NCBI GenBank assembly: GCA_051251725.1
Contig: JBPOFN010000021.1
Span: 12,500 to 76,499 of the forward strand
Direction of reading: 5' to 3'
DNA length: 64,000 nt
Origin: JALZUE01 sp051251725
GTDB lineage: Bacteria > Pseudomonadota > Gammaproteobacteria > Enterobacterales > Alteromonadaceae
Position numbers and translations under genes: made by a program
Shown here: positions 17,564 to 25,916 of the stretch, piece by piece
Layout: every line of letters starts with the position of its first letter
Position numbering within the stretch: the stretch's first letter is position 1
Notes under the pieces: model-generated
Database searches by the model: none
What the model saw: only the letters and a program-made list of their open reading frames with translations
Told to the model about the DNA's origin: nothing

Positions 17564-18205
17564 TTATCTTCCTTCGCCAACATAAGGGTTTGATTTTCTC
17601 TCTTCACCAAAAGTACTCATAGGTCCATGCCCTGGGATAAAGCGAACCTCATCACCTAAGGGAAATAAATTGTTTTTGATAGACGCAAGTAGTGTGTTTA
17701 AATCTCCGCGCGGGAAATCTGTTCTGCCAATCGAGCCGTTAAATAATACGTCCCCCACTTGTGCGATCTTTGTTTCAGGGTCAAAAAACACCACATGACC
17801 AGGGGTATGACCGGGACAAAAATAAACCGCTAAGGTAACTTGGCCAAAAGTAACTTTATCCCCTTGGTCTAACCATCTATCAGGAGTGAAGTCTTCTGCA
17901 AAATCAAAACCAAATTGGGCTTTTTGCTCAGGAATTAAATCTATCCAAAACTGATCCGCTTTATGTGGCCCTTCAATCGGAATTTGATAATAACTGGCAA
18001 TCGCGTTTGTGGCGCCAGCATGATCAATATGGGCATGGGTTAACAGCACTTTAACTACGCTAACACCAAGGTCTTTTATTGCTTGTTGAATTAATTCAAC
18101 ATCGCCACCGGGATCAACCACCGCGGCTTCTAAGGTTTGATCACACCAAAATATCGTACAATTTTGCTGATATGGCGTTACTGGAATTATTTTAAATTGC
18201 ATCAT
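17564..18205 (-). CDS. gloC: Type II glyoxalase GloC (YcbL-type MBL-fold hydrolase)
   Basis: A metallo-beta-lactamase-fold hydrolase of 213 residues, collinear with E. coli YcbL/GloC, which hydrolyses S-D-lactoylglutathione. The metal-binding motif THAHIDH gives H57, H59, D61 and H62; the later ligands lie in CPGHTPGH, and the end has IPGHGPMSTFGEER. NCTIFWCDQT and VDPGGD are further family blocks. The protein lacks the long C-terminal domain of GloB. It is the first gene of a two-gene unit with the ion channel; why they are linked is not obvious. Confidence 0.92.
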   Translation of the reverse strand: MMQFKIIPVTPYQQNCTIFWCDQTLEAAVVDPGGDVELIQQAIKDLGVSVVKVLLTHAHIDHAGATNAIASYYQIPIEGPHKADQFWIDLIPEQKAQFGFDFAEDFTPDRWLDQGDKVTFGQVTLAVYFCPGHTPGHVVFFDPETKIAQVGDVLFNGSIGRTDFPRGDLNTLLASIKNNLFPLGDEVRFIPGHGPMSTFGEERKSNPYVGEGR

Positions 18206-18723
18206 AATGCGTTAAATCTCTATTCAACATTTTATTACTGACTTGCTATGCAGGAACAATAGCCAAACGTTAATGTTAAGCTCAATGCTCTGCCGATAAT
18301 TGCTGATTATAAACAGCAACTGTCATGGTTTTATTTCAGCTCGGTTTAATGACAGCTATATTGGGGTAAAAACTAAATTGTAAAGTCAAATGGTGAAGAT
18401 ATTTCACTGCTAAGCTTAATATTGGCCACTTATTAGCAGCAGAGATAGCGCTTCGGCAATCTGTGATAGCTTCTACTTCTAGCTTCTAGCTTCTAGCTTT
18501 TAGCTTCTAAGTATTCGGTAGTTAATACCGGCAAGGGGTTTTAAACAAAATTAGTCCTTCATTTTTTGTTCTTGTCTGTTAATAACTTTATTTAAAGCTA
18601 AGGTTATTAATATTAAGCTTATTTCACTGATAACTGTCTCTTTATTGGACAAAAGGTTATGCTTTTAAGCTAGCTAAAATAACAGTATAAATACTAAAAC
18701 ATTCAGCCGATGAAACCCACACT
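18206..18723. other. 518-bp intergenic region with a heptamer array
   Basis: The region between gloC and the NSS transporter, divergent on both sides, contains array D (18467-18507) and, downstream of it, an inverted repeat TTAATAAC at 18579-18586 against GTTATTAA at 18603-18610. No gene or RNA is evident. Promoters for both flanking genes must lie here. Confidence 0.5.
18467..18507. repeat. Heptamer tandem array D, about 6 units of TAGCTTC
   Basis: Six consecutive units of TAGCTTC, one of them shortened to six bases (TACTTC) and one reading TAGCTTT. The unit is identical to that of arrays A and C. Confidence 0.85.
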
Positions 18724-20079
18724 ATGACCCAGCAAAGAGAAAACTTTAATACTCGCCTTGGCTTTGTGTTTGCGGCAGCAGGCTCAGCAATTGGTTTGGG
18801 CAATATTTGGGGCTTTCCGACCAATGCCGCCAATAACGGCGGCGGCGCATTTTTATTTGTTTATTTAATCGTTACTTTATTATTAGCCTTACCTGCCCTC
18901 TACGCAGAAATTTATATCGGTAATCAAAACCAACGTAATCCTGTCGGCGCGCTTGGTAACGCCTGTGCGGAAAAAAATAAAAACTTAGGCCGCGCTTTTG
19001 GCTTATTTGGTTTAATTGGCGCAATAACCATGTTGAGCTTTTACACCATAGTGGCCGGGTGGATGTTAGCGAACGCCTTATCGCCATTAGCTGAGTTAAG
19101 CCAATTCACCCACTTAGCCGCTTGGTTAAACGGTGACAGTATCTTTAGAAATATACTATTTACCCCGCTTTTTATTTTATTGGCGGCTTTTATTATTCAT
19201 AACGGCGTTAATAGAGGCATAGAAAAATGGTCAAAGCGATTAATGCCTTTATTATTATTTATGATGATAACCTTGATTATTTATATTCTTTTTCAAGATG
19301 GCGCAATGACCGGCTTAAAAAAATATTTAATACCTGATTTTAGCCAAGTAACAAAGCCCAGCTTAATTATTGCCGCGATGGGACAAGCGTTTTTTTCTTT
19401 ATCTTTAGGGGTCGGAGGCATGATGATTTATGGCTCATATATGCCTAAAGATCAGGGCATTGGCAAATTGGTACTCTCTATTGCCGCCTTAGATACTTTT
19501 ATCGCATTTTTAGCAGGCTTATTAATTATTCCTGCCCTGTATGTTGCCCAGCAGGCCGGCCAAAACGTTTTTAATGGTGAGCAATTAATTGGCGAAGGTC
19601 AGTTGATCTTCCAAGTATTACCGACCTTATTTTATTCTATGGGTAGCCTAGGTTTAGTAGTCGCTATGATCTTTTTCAGCTTGTTATCCATTGCAGCATT
19701 AACCTCAACAATCTCATCAACTGAGGTTCCGGTGGCTTATTTAGTAGAAGAGAAATCACTGTCTCGCCGCCAAGCGACATGGTTAACCTCGGCTGTGGTG
19801 TTATGCTGCAGTACTTTGATCATCGTCTTTTTTGAGCAACTATTTGCCCTCGTTATTCAAATTCTGACGACCTTTATTCAGCCAATCAGTTGCTTATTCT
19901 ATTTTATCGCCGTCAGCTGGTTATGGAAAAAAGGCAATAAATTAAGAGAGCATCAAGATAACGAGCCAACCTCACCGCAGCTAACGCAGCAGCCAAAATT
20001 GCGATTACGCTTATTATCTTACTATCTTGGTATTATCTGCCCGATATTACTCGCTATCGTTTTTTATCAGGCGCTATAA
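18724..20079 (+). CDS. Sodium-dependent transporter, NSS (SNF) family
   Basis: A neurotransmitter:sodium symporter (LeuT/SLC6-type) of 451 residues with about 11-12 transmembrane segments. TM1 has the unwound sodium and substrate site, FAAAGSAIGLGNIWGFP followed by a glycine-rich run NNGGGAFLF. Other family blocks are LPALYAEIYIGN, SFYTIVAGWM and QAFFSLSLGVGGMMIYGSY. The substrate is probably an amino acid or similar amine but cannot be read from sequence. It is 31 bp upstream of the DUF1080 gene on the same strand, so the two are likely in an operon. The inner membrane is the site of action. Confidence 0.93.
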   Translation: MTQQRENFNTRLGFVFAAAGSAIGLGNIWGFPTNAANNGGGAFLFVYLIVTLLLALPALYAEIYIGNQNQRNPVGALGNACAEKNKNLGRAFGLFGLIGAITMLSFYTIVAGWMLANALSPLAELSQFTHLAAWLNGDSIFRNILFTPLFILLAAFIIHNGVNRGIEKWSKRLMPLLLFMMITLIIYILFQDGAMTGLKKYLIPDFSQVTKPSLIIAAMGQAFFSLSLGVGGMMIYGSYMPKDQGIGKLVLSIAALDTFIAFLAGLLIIPALYVAQQAGQNVFNGEQLIGEGQLIFQVLPTLFYSMGSLGLVVAMIFFSLLSIAALTSTISSTEVPVAYLVEEKSLSRRQATWLTSAVVLCCSTLIIVFFEQLFALVIQILTTFIQPISCLFYFIAVSWLWKKGNKLREHQDNEPTSPQLTQQPKLRLRLLSYYLGIICPILLAIVFYQAL

Positions 20080-20110
20080 ATCATCACATTATCTTATATA
20101 AAGGTTTCAT

Positions 20111-20920
20111 ATGCATAAAATACTCACAAAGCGCGGATTAAAAAAAATCAGTTCCCTCAGCACAGTTACTACCGCCCTATTGTTAACTGGGATCTTTTCT
20201 GCGCAAGCGGCTTCAAGTGATTGGCAGTCGTTATTTAATGGTAAAGACTTAAGCAATTGGACGGTAAAAATTCACCATCATGACGTTGGCGTAAATTTCG
20301 CTGACACCTTTCGCGCAGAGGATGGCATGATCAAAGTGCGCTATGATAAGTATCAAGATTTTAATCAGCAGTACGGCCATCTTTATTACGACCAAGAGTT
20401 TGCTAATTTTCATTTAAAATTAGACTATCGATTTAGCGGTGAGTTTATGCAAGATGCCCCGCATTTTGCCGAACTTAACAGCGGCGTGATGTTTTATAGC
20501 CAATCACCTAAAACAATGCCAAAAGAGCAGAACTGGCCTATTTCAGTTGAAATGCAATTTTTAGCCGGCTTAGCTGATGGTAAAAAAAGACCAACCGGCA
20601 ATATGTGCTCGCCAGGTACTGATGTTATTTACCAAGGTTCGGTTTACCCTAGCCATTGCTTAATATCATCAGCCCAAACCTTTGACAAAAATGATTGGGT
20701 GCAGGCTGAACTAATTGTCAATAATGGTGAAATTACCCAGCTAATAAATGGCCAAGTGGTACTACAATATTCAAACCCAACAATGGGAAAAGCAGGCACA
20801 GTTACTGGCTATGAGGAAAGAATATTTGAACAAGGTAAGTTATTAACCTCTGGCTATATTGCCCTACAAAGTGAAGGACAACCGATAGAGTTTAAAAATA
20901 TCCTTATCAAAGCCTTGTAA
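20111..20920 (+). CDS. Secreted DUF1080 (3-keto-disaccharide hydrolase-like) protein
   Basis: The 269 residues begin with a signal peptide (hydrophobic 18-32, cleavage likely after AQAA or AQA near residue 34). The mature part is a DUF1080 jelly-roll of the concanavalin-like type, opening WQSLFNGKDLSNWTVK, with LKLDYRF, NSGVMFYSQ and the ending GYIALQSEGQPIEFKNILIK. Some members hydrolyse 3-keto-glycosides in sugar catabolism, so the protein is likely periplasmic or surface-located and acts on a carbohydrate. There is no neighbouring dehydrogenase to support that here. A CPGT-like loop (GNMCSPGTDV) with cysteines near 176 and 192 may form a disulfide. A ribosome-binding site AAAGG precedes the ATG. 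Confidence 0.8.
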   Translation: MHKILTKRGLKKISSLSTVTTALLLTGIFSAQAASSDWQSLFNGKDLSNWTVKIHHHDVGVNFADTFRAEDGMIKVRYDKYQDFNQQYGHLYYDQEFANFHLKLDYRFSGEFMQDAPHFAELNSGVMFYSQSPKTMPKEQNWPISVEMQFLAGLADGKKRPTGNMCSPGTDVIYQGSVYPSHCLISSAQTFDKNDWVQAELIVNNGEITQLINGQVVLQYSNPTMGKAGTVTGYEERIFEQGKLLTSGYIALQSEGQPIEFKNILIKAL

Positions 20921-20931
20921 TAAATATTAAT

Positions 20932-20971
20932 ACGGCCGCGATTAACCACAGACGTTATTGCGGCCGTTTTT
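20932..20971 (+). terminator. Terminator after the DUF1080 gene
   Basis: ACGGCCGC (20932-20939) pairs with GCGGCCGT (20960-20967) and is followed by a T-run. The stem overlaps the 3' end and stop of the convergent diguanylate cyclase gene. Confidence 0.75.
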
Positions 20972-22150
20972 CTTCGCTTGATAAAGTTTAACATCTGCTT
21001 GTTTCATCACTTGTTCAAAGTTTTGTTTTTTAGCTCTAGTCGCCACACCAATAGAAATGGTAACTGAAACACTGGTATTGCCATTTTTCCCCTTAGTGTT
21101 TTTTCGGCTGTCTTTTGAGGTGTTTTTTCGCTCTGGTTGGCGAATAACCATTTGATAATCAGCAATCGATTCTCGCAGTTTTTCTAATTCAGCTATCGTT
21201 TGCGCCGCTGCTTTACGTGGAAAAATCACTGTAAATTCTTCTCCGCCATAACGAAACACCTTACCACCACCTTTAACCTTACTTAACTTAGCCGCCACTA
21301 GCTTTAATACTTGATCACCAACATCATGACCATAAGTATCATTAAACTTTTTAAAGTGATCGATATCCATCATGGCGACCGAATATTTTCGCCCTAACGA
21401 TAACGCACTTTGAAATAACGCACGGCGTGAGGGCAAACCGGTTAATTCATCGCGATAAGCTAAAAAATACGAACTTGCGATCACACTTAATAAATAATAA
21501 AACGTTAATAAAAGTAAGATCACCGGCCAAGAATAAGTAATCAATTGAAAATGATGCGCAAATAATACTAAGGCACTAACCCAAATAGCCGATTGCACTA
21601 ACAAGGTCGAAGTTAAGCTTTTGAAGAATATAATAAGGGTTGCCAGCGTTAGCGGCAGGTATAAAACAAACCAAATACTCGACAAAAAGCGGTATTGGCT
21701 ATAGTGGCTCGCCAGCCAAACCGATAATTGCAGCCAAGCATAACTCAGTAGTAACACTAAACTGATACCGACAAGCCGATAAATAAGATGAATAGACAAT
21801 AAACTGCGATCTTTGATACAAGTTAAATAAGCTAAAAATGCACTCAGCGCCAATAATCGCCAAGTCGAGTCTTGTTGCCAAGGTAGCAAATAACTTAATG
21901 TGGCCTGCTCTGCTAACTGAACAGACAATAAAACCACGGCTAATAAAGCAAACCGGTTTTGATTGAACTGCGCTGAAAAAACAATTAATACCAGCGTAAG
22001 CAACTGAAAAATCAATGGAATAAATTCACGCCATGGCTGCCAAAAGCCCTGAGTATAACTAACGGCAATAAACAAGAAGGAAACAAATAACGAACTTATC
22101 AGGGTAGTTTTCACCCCACTAAACAAACTATTCAATAGATAATTCCACAC
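20942..22150 (-). CDS. Membrane-bound diguanylate cyclase (GGDEF)
   Basis: The 402 residues have a membrane module with about seven to eight hydrophobic segments over residues 1-225 and a C-terminal GGDEF domain from DELTGLPSRRAL on. The active-site motif is GGEEF at residues 302-306. The allosteric I-site (RxxD five residues upstream) is absent: the position reads within KVKGGGK, so product feedback inhibition is not expected. A lysine- and asparagine-rich loop (QPERKNTSKDSRKN) interrupts the domain between residues 340 and 365. The start is GTG at 22150. Divergent to it is a second diguanylate cyclase that retains its I-site. The sensor ligand of the membrane part is unknown. Confidence 0.9.
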   Translation of the reverse strand: MWNYLLNSLFSGVKTTLISSLFVSFLFIAVSYTQGFWQPWREFIPLIFQLLTLVLIVFSAQFNQNRFALLAVVLLSVQLAEQATLSYLLPWQQDSTWRLLALSAFLAYLTCIKDRSLLSIHLIYRLVGISLVLLLSYAWLQLSVWLASHYSQYRFLSSIWFVLYLPLTLATLIIFFKSLTSTLLVQSAIWVSALVLFAHHFQLITYSWPVILLLLTFYYLLSVIASSYFLAYRDELTGLPSRRALFQSALSLGRKYSVAMMDIDHFKKFNDTYGHDVGDQVLKLVAAKLSKVKGGGKVFRYGGEEFTVIFPRKAAAQTIAELEKLRESIADYQMVIRQPERKNTSKDSRKNTKGKNGNTSVSVTISIGVATRAKKQNFEQVMKQADVKLYQAKKNGRNNVCG

Positions 22151-22334
22151 AGTTTAAAAATTTAAATTTTGATATTGGCTATTTATACAATAACTAGGGT
22201 ATTATTGTGCAAAATCAATTTAATTAAAACGGATTTAATGAATTTAATGTTTCCCATTAAATTACACAGCATTAGCCTAGGATTTATTAATCTTGATGAT
22301 TAATCGGCTACTATAACAAAAAAGACTGAGTAAA

Positions 22335-23414
22335 ATGTCATTAAAAAGTTTATTAAATCTGGGTACTTATAACCAAATACCCTCAAGCGCTAATAAAATA
22401 AAGCTGATGAATATCGTCACTTTGTTTACCGTTGTTTCATCCGGTCTTTATACCCTCAATTACCTGTTAATACTTGACCAACCGGTAGTTGCCGCAATTA
22501 ACACTATCTTTACCGTTGCCTATTTAAGTGTTTTTGTTTTCAACTTTTTAGAAATGCCGCGGGTCGCTAAAACCGTGTTCTTCGCCTTATTAATGGTGCA
22601 CTTAGTCGTTTGTACCAATATTTATGTTACCAAAGAAACCGGCTTTCATTTGTATTTTTTCTTAGTGCCAACCGGTGCTTTTTTACTGTTCAACTTAGAC
22701 GAAAAATATGAAAAGGTAATTTTAAGCATTATTGCTACCCTGCTCTTTTTCTATTGTGAAAACACAGTAAATGAAAATCCATTGATTGAATTGTCCGATC
22801 AAATGAACCATTTTTTATATCAATCTGTGGTTTTTATTAACATGATTGAAGTTATTTTTGTTCTGGTACTTTTTGTTAATCAAATTGAAAGAAATGAATT
22901 AAAACTCTATCAACAAGCCAAAACTGACTCATTAACCAAAATCTCTAATCGTCATCACTTTTTTGAATACGGTGAATCACAACTAGGTATGGCGAGCGAG
23001 CTCAACAGACCTTACACCTTAGTGTTATTTGACTTAGATTACTTCAAACAAATCAATGATAAGTATGGCCATAGTGCCGGCGATGAATGCCTGATAGAAA
23101 TCACCAAAACGATTAAAGCATCAATACGCCAGCAAGATCTTTTTGCCCGTATTGGCGGCGAAGAGTTTGTTATTGGTATGCCAGAAACCACCATGAATGA
23201 AGCAAATAACATCACTGAGCGCATTCGCATTGAAGTGGAAAAACATCAAATCGTGCTGGCCAAAGAGCACAAAAAATTCAATTGTACCGCGAGTTTTGGT
23301 ATCGCGTCGTTAAGTGACACAGCCCGCGATTTAAAATCTATTTTAGGTAATGCTGACAAAGCTTTATATAAAGCGAAAGAAATGGGCCGTAATCGCGTAC
23401 AAATGTACGCCTAA
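22335..23414 (+). CDS. Membrane-bound diguanylate cyclase (GGDEF) with intact I-site
   Basis: The 359 residues have about six transmembrane segments in the first 190 residues and a GGDEF domain starting at KTDSLTKISNRHHFF. The catalytic motif is GGEEF at 274-278, preceded by the inhibitory I-site R265-QQ-D268 at the proper distance of five residues. Metal and substrate residues FDLDYFKQINDKYGH are present. It should therefore make c-di-GMP and be product-inhibited. The upstream gene at 20942-22150, divergent with a 184-bp gap, is the same class with a different membrane part. A perfect hairpin follows the stop. Confidence 0.92.
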   Translation: MSLKSLLNLGTYNQIPSSANKIKLMNIVTLFTVVSSGLYTLNYLLILDQPVVAAINTIFTVAYLSVFVFNFLEMPRVAKTVFFALLMVHLVVCTNIYVTKETGFHLYFFLVPTGAFLLFNLDEKYEKVILSIIATLLFFYCENTVNENPLIELSDQMNHFLYQSVVFINMIEVIFVLVLFVNQIERNELKLYQQAKTDSLTKISNRHHFFEYGESQLGMASELNRPYTLVLFDLDYFKQINDKYGHSAGDECLIEITKTIKASIRQQDLFARIGGEEFVIGMPETTMNEANNITERIRIEVEKHQIVLAKEHKKFNCTASFGIASLSDTARDLKSILGNADKALYKAKEMGRNRVQMYA

Positions 23415-23451
23415 GCACATTAACGTTAGCACCAATCCCCAGAATTTGTTT

Positions 23452-23481
23452 TATGTTAGCTATTAAGCTATAGCTAACATA
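23452..23481. repeat. Perfect 12-bp stem hairpin after the diguanylate cyclase
   Basis: TATGTTAGCTAT at 23452-23463 and ATAGCTAACATA at 23470-23481 pair perfectly across a six-base loop. No T-tract follows, so simple Rho-independent termination is not certain. Confidence 0.65.
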
Positions 23482-23517
23482 AAGACGCCCCACTATTTAT
23501 ACTTTTAATACCGGACA

Positions 23518-24264
23518 ATGAGATTGAAAATATTTACTTTTTTTATCATTGCGGGCATCAGCTTACACCTGAGCATTGCTCGAGCTGTCGATAAACTGCC
23601 TGACATTACCTACTATACCGAAAACTACCCACCATCAAATTATCTTGTTGCTGAAGAACTCGTTGGTCTTTCCGTTGAAACATTAAAAGTATTGTGGCAA
23701 CAGATGCAGCTACCAGAGCAAAATATTTTTCTGGTGCCTTGGGCGCGCGGTTACCGCAATACACTCGCCAATCAAAATACCGTACTGTTTACCATGGCAA
23801 GAACCGTTGAACGTGAGCAGTTATTCAAATGGGTTGGCCCTATTTACACTGCCGAGCACTTACTGGTTACTAAGGCGGGTTTTAAAGAAAAAATCATCAA
23901 TATCGCACAGGTTCATCACAGAACCGTTGCGGCAATCCGTAATGACATTTCTGAGTTAACCTTATTACAAGAAGGCTTTCCCGATAAAAATATCGTTCGT
24001 ATCACGCACTTAAAACAAGCACTGTTAATGTTAATGAATGAACGAATTGAAATGATAGTAGTTTCTCGTTCTTCACTAAAAAGTTTATTAAAAGACAATA
24101 ACTTATCGTATAACGATGTCAGTATTATTTATTCGGTGAATAAAATAGATAACTACTTCGCTTTTAATAAAAATACCAGTGATTCCACCATAGCAAGCTT
24201 TCAAAAAGCGTTTGATGAAACTAAACGGCAGCGCTTAGCGATTCTCGACAAGTATGGTTTTTAA
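23518..24264 (+). CDS. Periplasmic solute-binding-like protein (SBP_bac_3 type)
   Basis: A 248-residue secreted protein with a signal peptide (FFIIAGISLHLSIARA, cleavage near residue 23). The mature part is a small type II periplasmic binding fold: ITYYTENYPPSNYLV, then VGLSVETLKVLW and a C-terminal FNKNTSDSTIASFQKAFDE block. Typical for marine gammaproteobacteria are such stand-alone proteins without ABC permeases, which may sense rather than transport. It follows the second GGDEF gene by 103 bp on the same strand and could supply a ligand signal to it, but this is speculative. There are no permease genes near. No lipobox is seen. Confidence 0.75.
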   Translation: MRLKIFTFFIIAGISLHLSIARAVDKLPDITYYTENYPPSNYLVAEELVGLSVETLKVLWQQMQLPEQNIFLVPWARGYRNTLANQNTVLFTMARTVEREQLFKWVGPIYTAEHLLVTKAGFKEKIINIAQVHHRTVAAIRNDISELTLLQEGFPDKNIVRITHLKQALLMLMNERIEMIVVSRSSLKSLLKDNNLSYNDVSIIYSVNKIDNYFAFNKNTSDSTIASFQKAFDETKRQRLAILDKYGF

Positions 24265-24267
24265 CGG

Positions 24268-25623
24268 TTAGCTCTCTTCTAATAAGCGCTCTTCTTTTAA
24301 CTCTACTTGTTCAATTTTTTCAAACCGTGAACTGATCTTATCGGCCGAGGTATGAATTTGCTTCACATCCGAAGCAGCTTGATCAATATGTTTGGCAAGG
24401 TTGTCAAACCGTGTTCTAAAGCGGCCAAAATCGCCCGCTAATAACGACAAATGTTTTTGAATGATATGCACTTGCTGACGGGTTGCTTCGTCTTTAAGCA
24501 CGGAACGAGCTGTGGTTAATATTGCCATTAAGGTAGTGGGCGACGCTAACCAAACTCGTTTTTTATTCGCATATTCAACTAAATCAGCATGGTGAGCATG
24601 AATTTCAGCAAAAACGGCTTCTGCCGGAATAAACATCACCGCGCCATCAGACGTTTCATGCTCAATTAAATATTTATCGCTAATATCGTTAATATGTTTT
24701 TTAATATCTTGTTTAAATTGGCGCTCAGCCGTTAAACGCACCGCTTGCTCTTTAGTTTCATTCCCCATGGTACGGTAACTTTCCAGCGGAAATTTAGCGT
24801 CGATAACTACATTGCCTGACGGCTTAGGTAAAAACAGCACACAGTCAGCCACTTTGCCATTTGATAAGGTATGTTGAATTGAAAAATGTTGTTCGGGTAA
24901 AACATTACGGATTAAAGAATTTAACTGCACCTCACCAAAAGCGCCGCGAGAACGTTTATCAGATAACACTTCTTGTAAGCTAACCACATTAGTAGATAAT
25001 TCAGTGATTTTTTTCTGAGCGTCATCAATTAAGGCTAACCTTTTTAGAATGTCATTAAAGGTTTTGGTGGTTTTATCAAAACCTTCGGACAAGCGTTTTT
25101 CAACCTCTTCGCTGATCGCTTTTAAACGTTTGTCTGTCGTTTGTGTTAAGCCATCCATTTGTTTTACTAATTGATCGGTTGTTCGTTGTAATGATTCAGC
25201 TAATTCAGTTCGACTTTCTTTTGTACTTAAGGTTAAGTGTTGCGTAATTTGCTCAAGTGATTTGAGCTGATTGTGACTAAAGCTTTGCTGATGTTGATGC
25301 TGCAATGCCTGTAGCTTTTCACTTTGATCATGTTGATTACGTAATAGTTTTATTTTTAAATCGGCGATCTGCTGTTCTAAATACGGCTTGATTGAGCGGT
25401 TATCATCACTAAGCTGACTAAACCCAACTTGTTGTTTAATAAAGCTGGTATTTAGTTGCTGTGAAGCTTGATTAAGATTGGCTAATGTTGCTAATTGGCT
25501 TGATTGTGCTTTTGCTAATTTTTTAACAGTGATTAACAGCCATGCCATTAATAAAATAAGCAGGGCTAACAAGGCAAAAATAACTAACGTCGATTGGGGT
25601 AACGCGAGAAAATAAGACAACAT
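24268..25623 (-). CDS. rmuC: RmuC family DNA recombination protein
   Basis: RmuC limits inversion and rearrangement in E. coli and has a nuclease-like fold. The 451 residues start with a single transmembrane helix (residues 10-32), continue as a long coiled coil (about 40-200, glutamine and leucine rich), and end in the conserved RmuC domain. Domain blocks include SKRSRGAFGEVQLNSL-like DKRSRGAFGE, ADCVLFLPKPSGNVVIDAKFP and DGAVMFIPAEAVF. These match the family order and size. It is convergent with the solute-binding gene, separated by only 3 bp between stops. The fumarase gene upstream on the same strand has its own terminator, so rmuC likely has its own promoter in the 293-bp gap. Confidence 0.94.
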   Translation of the reverse strand: MLSYFLALPQSTLVIFALLALLILLMAWLLITVKKLAKAQSSQLATLANLNQASQQLNTSFIKQQVGFSQLSDDNRSIKPYLEQQIADLKIKLLRNQHDQSEKLQALQHQHQQSFSHNQLKSLEQITQHLTLSTKESRTELAESLQRTTDQLVKQMDGLTQTTDKRLKAISEEVEKRLSEGFDKTTKTFNDILKRLALIDDAQKKITELSTNVVSLQEVLSDKRSRGAFGEVQLNSLIRNVLPEQHFSIQHTLSNGKVADCVLFLPKPSGNVVIDAKFPLESYRTMGNETKEQAVRLTAERQFKQDIKKHINDISDKYLIEHETSDGAVMFIPAEAVFAEIHAHHADLVEYANKKRVWLASPTTLMAILTTARSVLKDEATRQQVHIIQKHLSLLAGDFGRFRTRFDNLAKHIDQAASDVKQIHTSADKISSRFEKIEQVELKEERLLEES

Positions 25624-25829
25624 AAAAAAACACTCAAACTGTATAAATAACCAGTTAACAATTAGAACATGATTTTACCGTCAAGGTAACTTTTTTTTCA
25701 CTGAACCTATTAGATTTTCTGCGGCTCTAGAGCTTTTAACTGTTTGATTAAAATATATTTGACGAGTAAACCCGCCATTAGATGTTTTAGCTTAGTGGGT
25801 TAATTGTCTGAATTAGCTGTTAGCTAGAC

Positions 25830-25863
25830 AATAAAAAACCACTGACTAGCAGTGGTTTTTATT
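25830..25863 (-). terminator. Terminator downstream of fumarase
   Basis: AATAAAAAACCACT pairs with AGTGGTTTTTATT across GACTAGC, with T-runs on both strands. It lies 54 bp from the fumarase stop and is probably bidirectional. The rest of the 25624-25916 gap holds no gene. Confidence 0.85.
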
Positions 25864-25916
25864 AATCGACAAACAAACTAACTTATTATCACGCTTTGAT
25901 AATAAGTTTTAACTTT

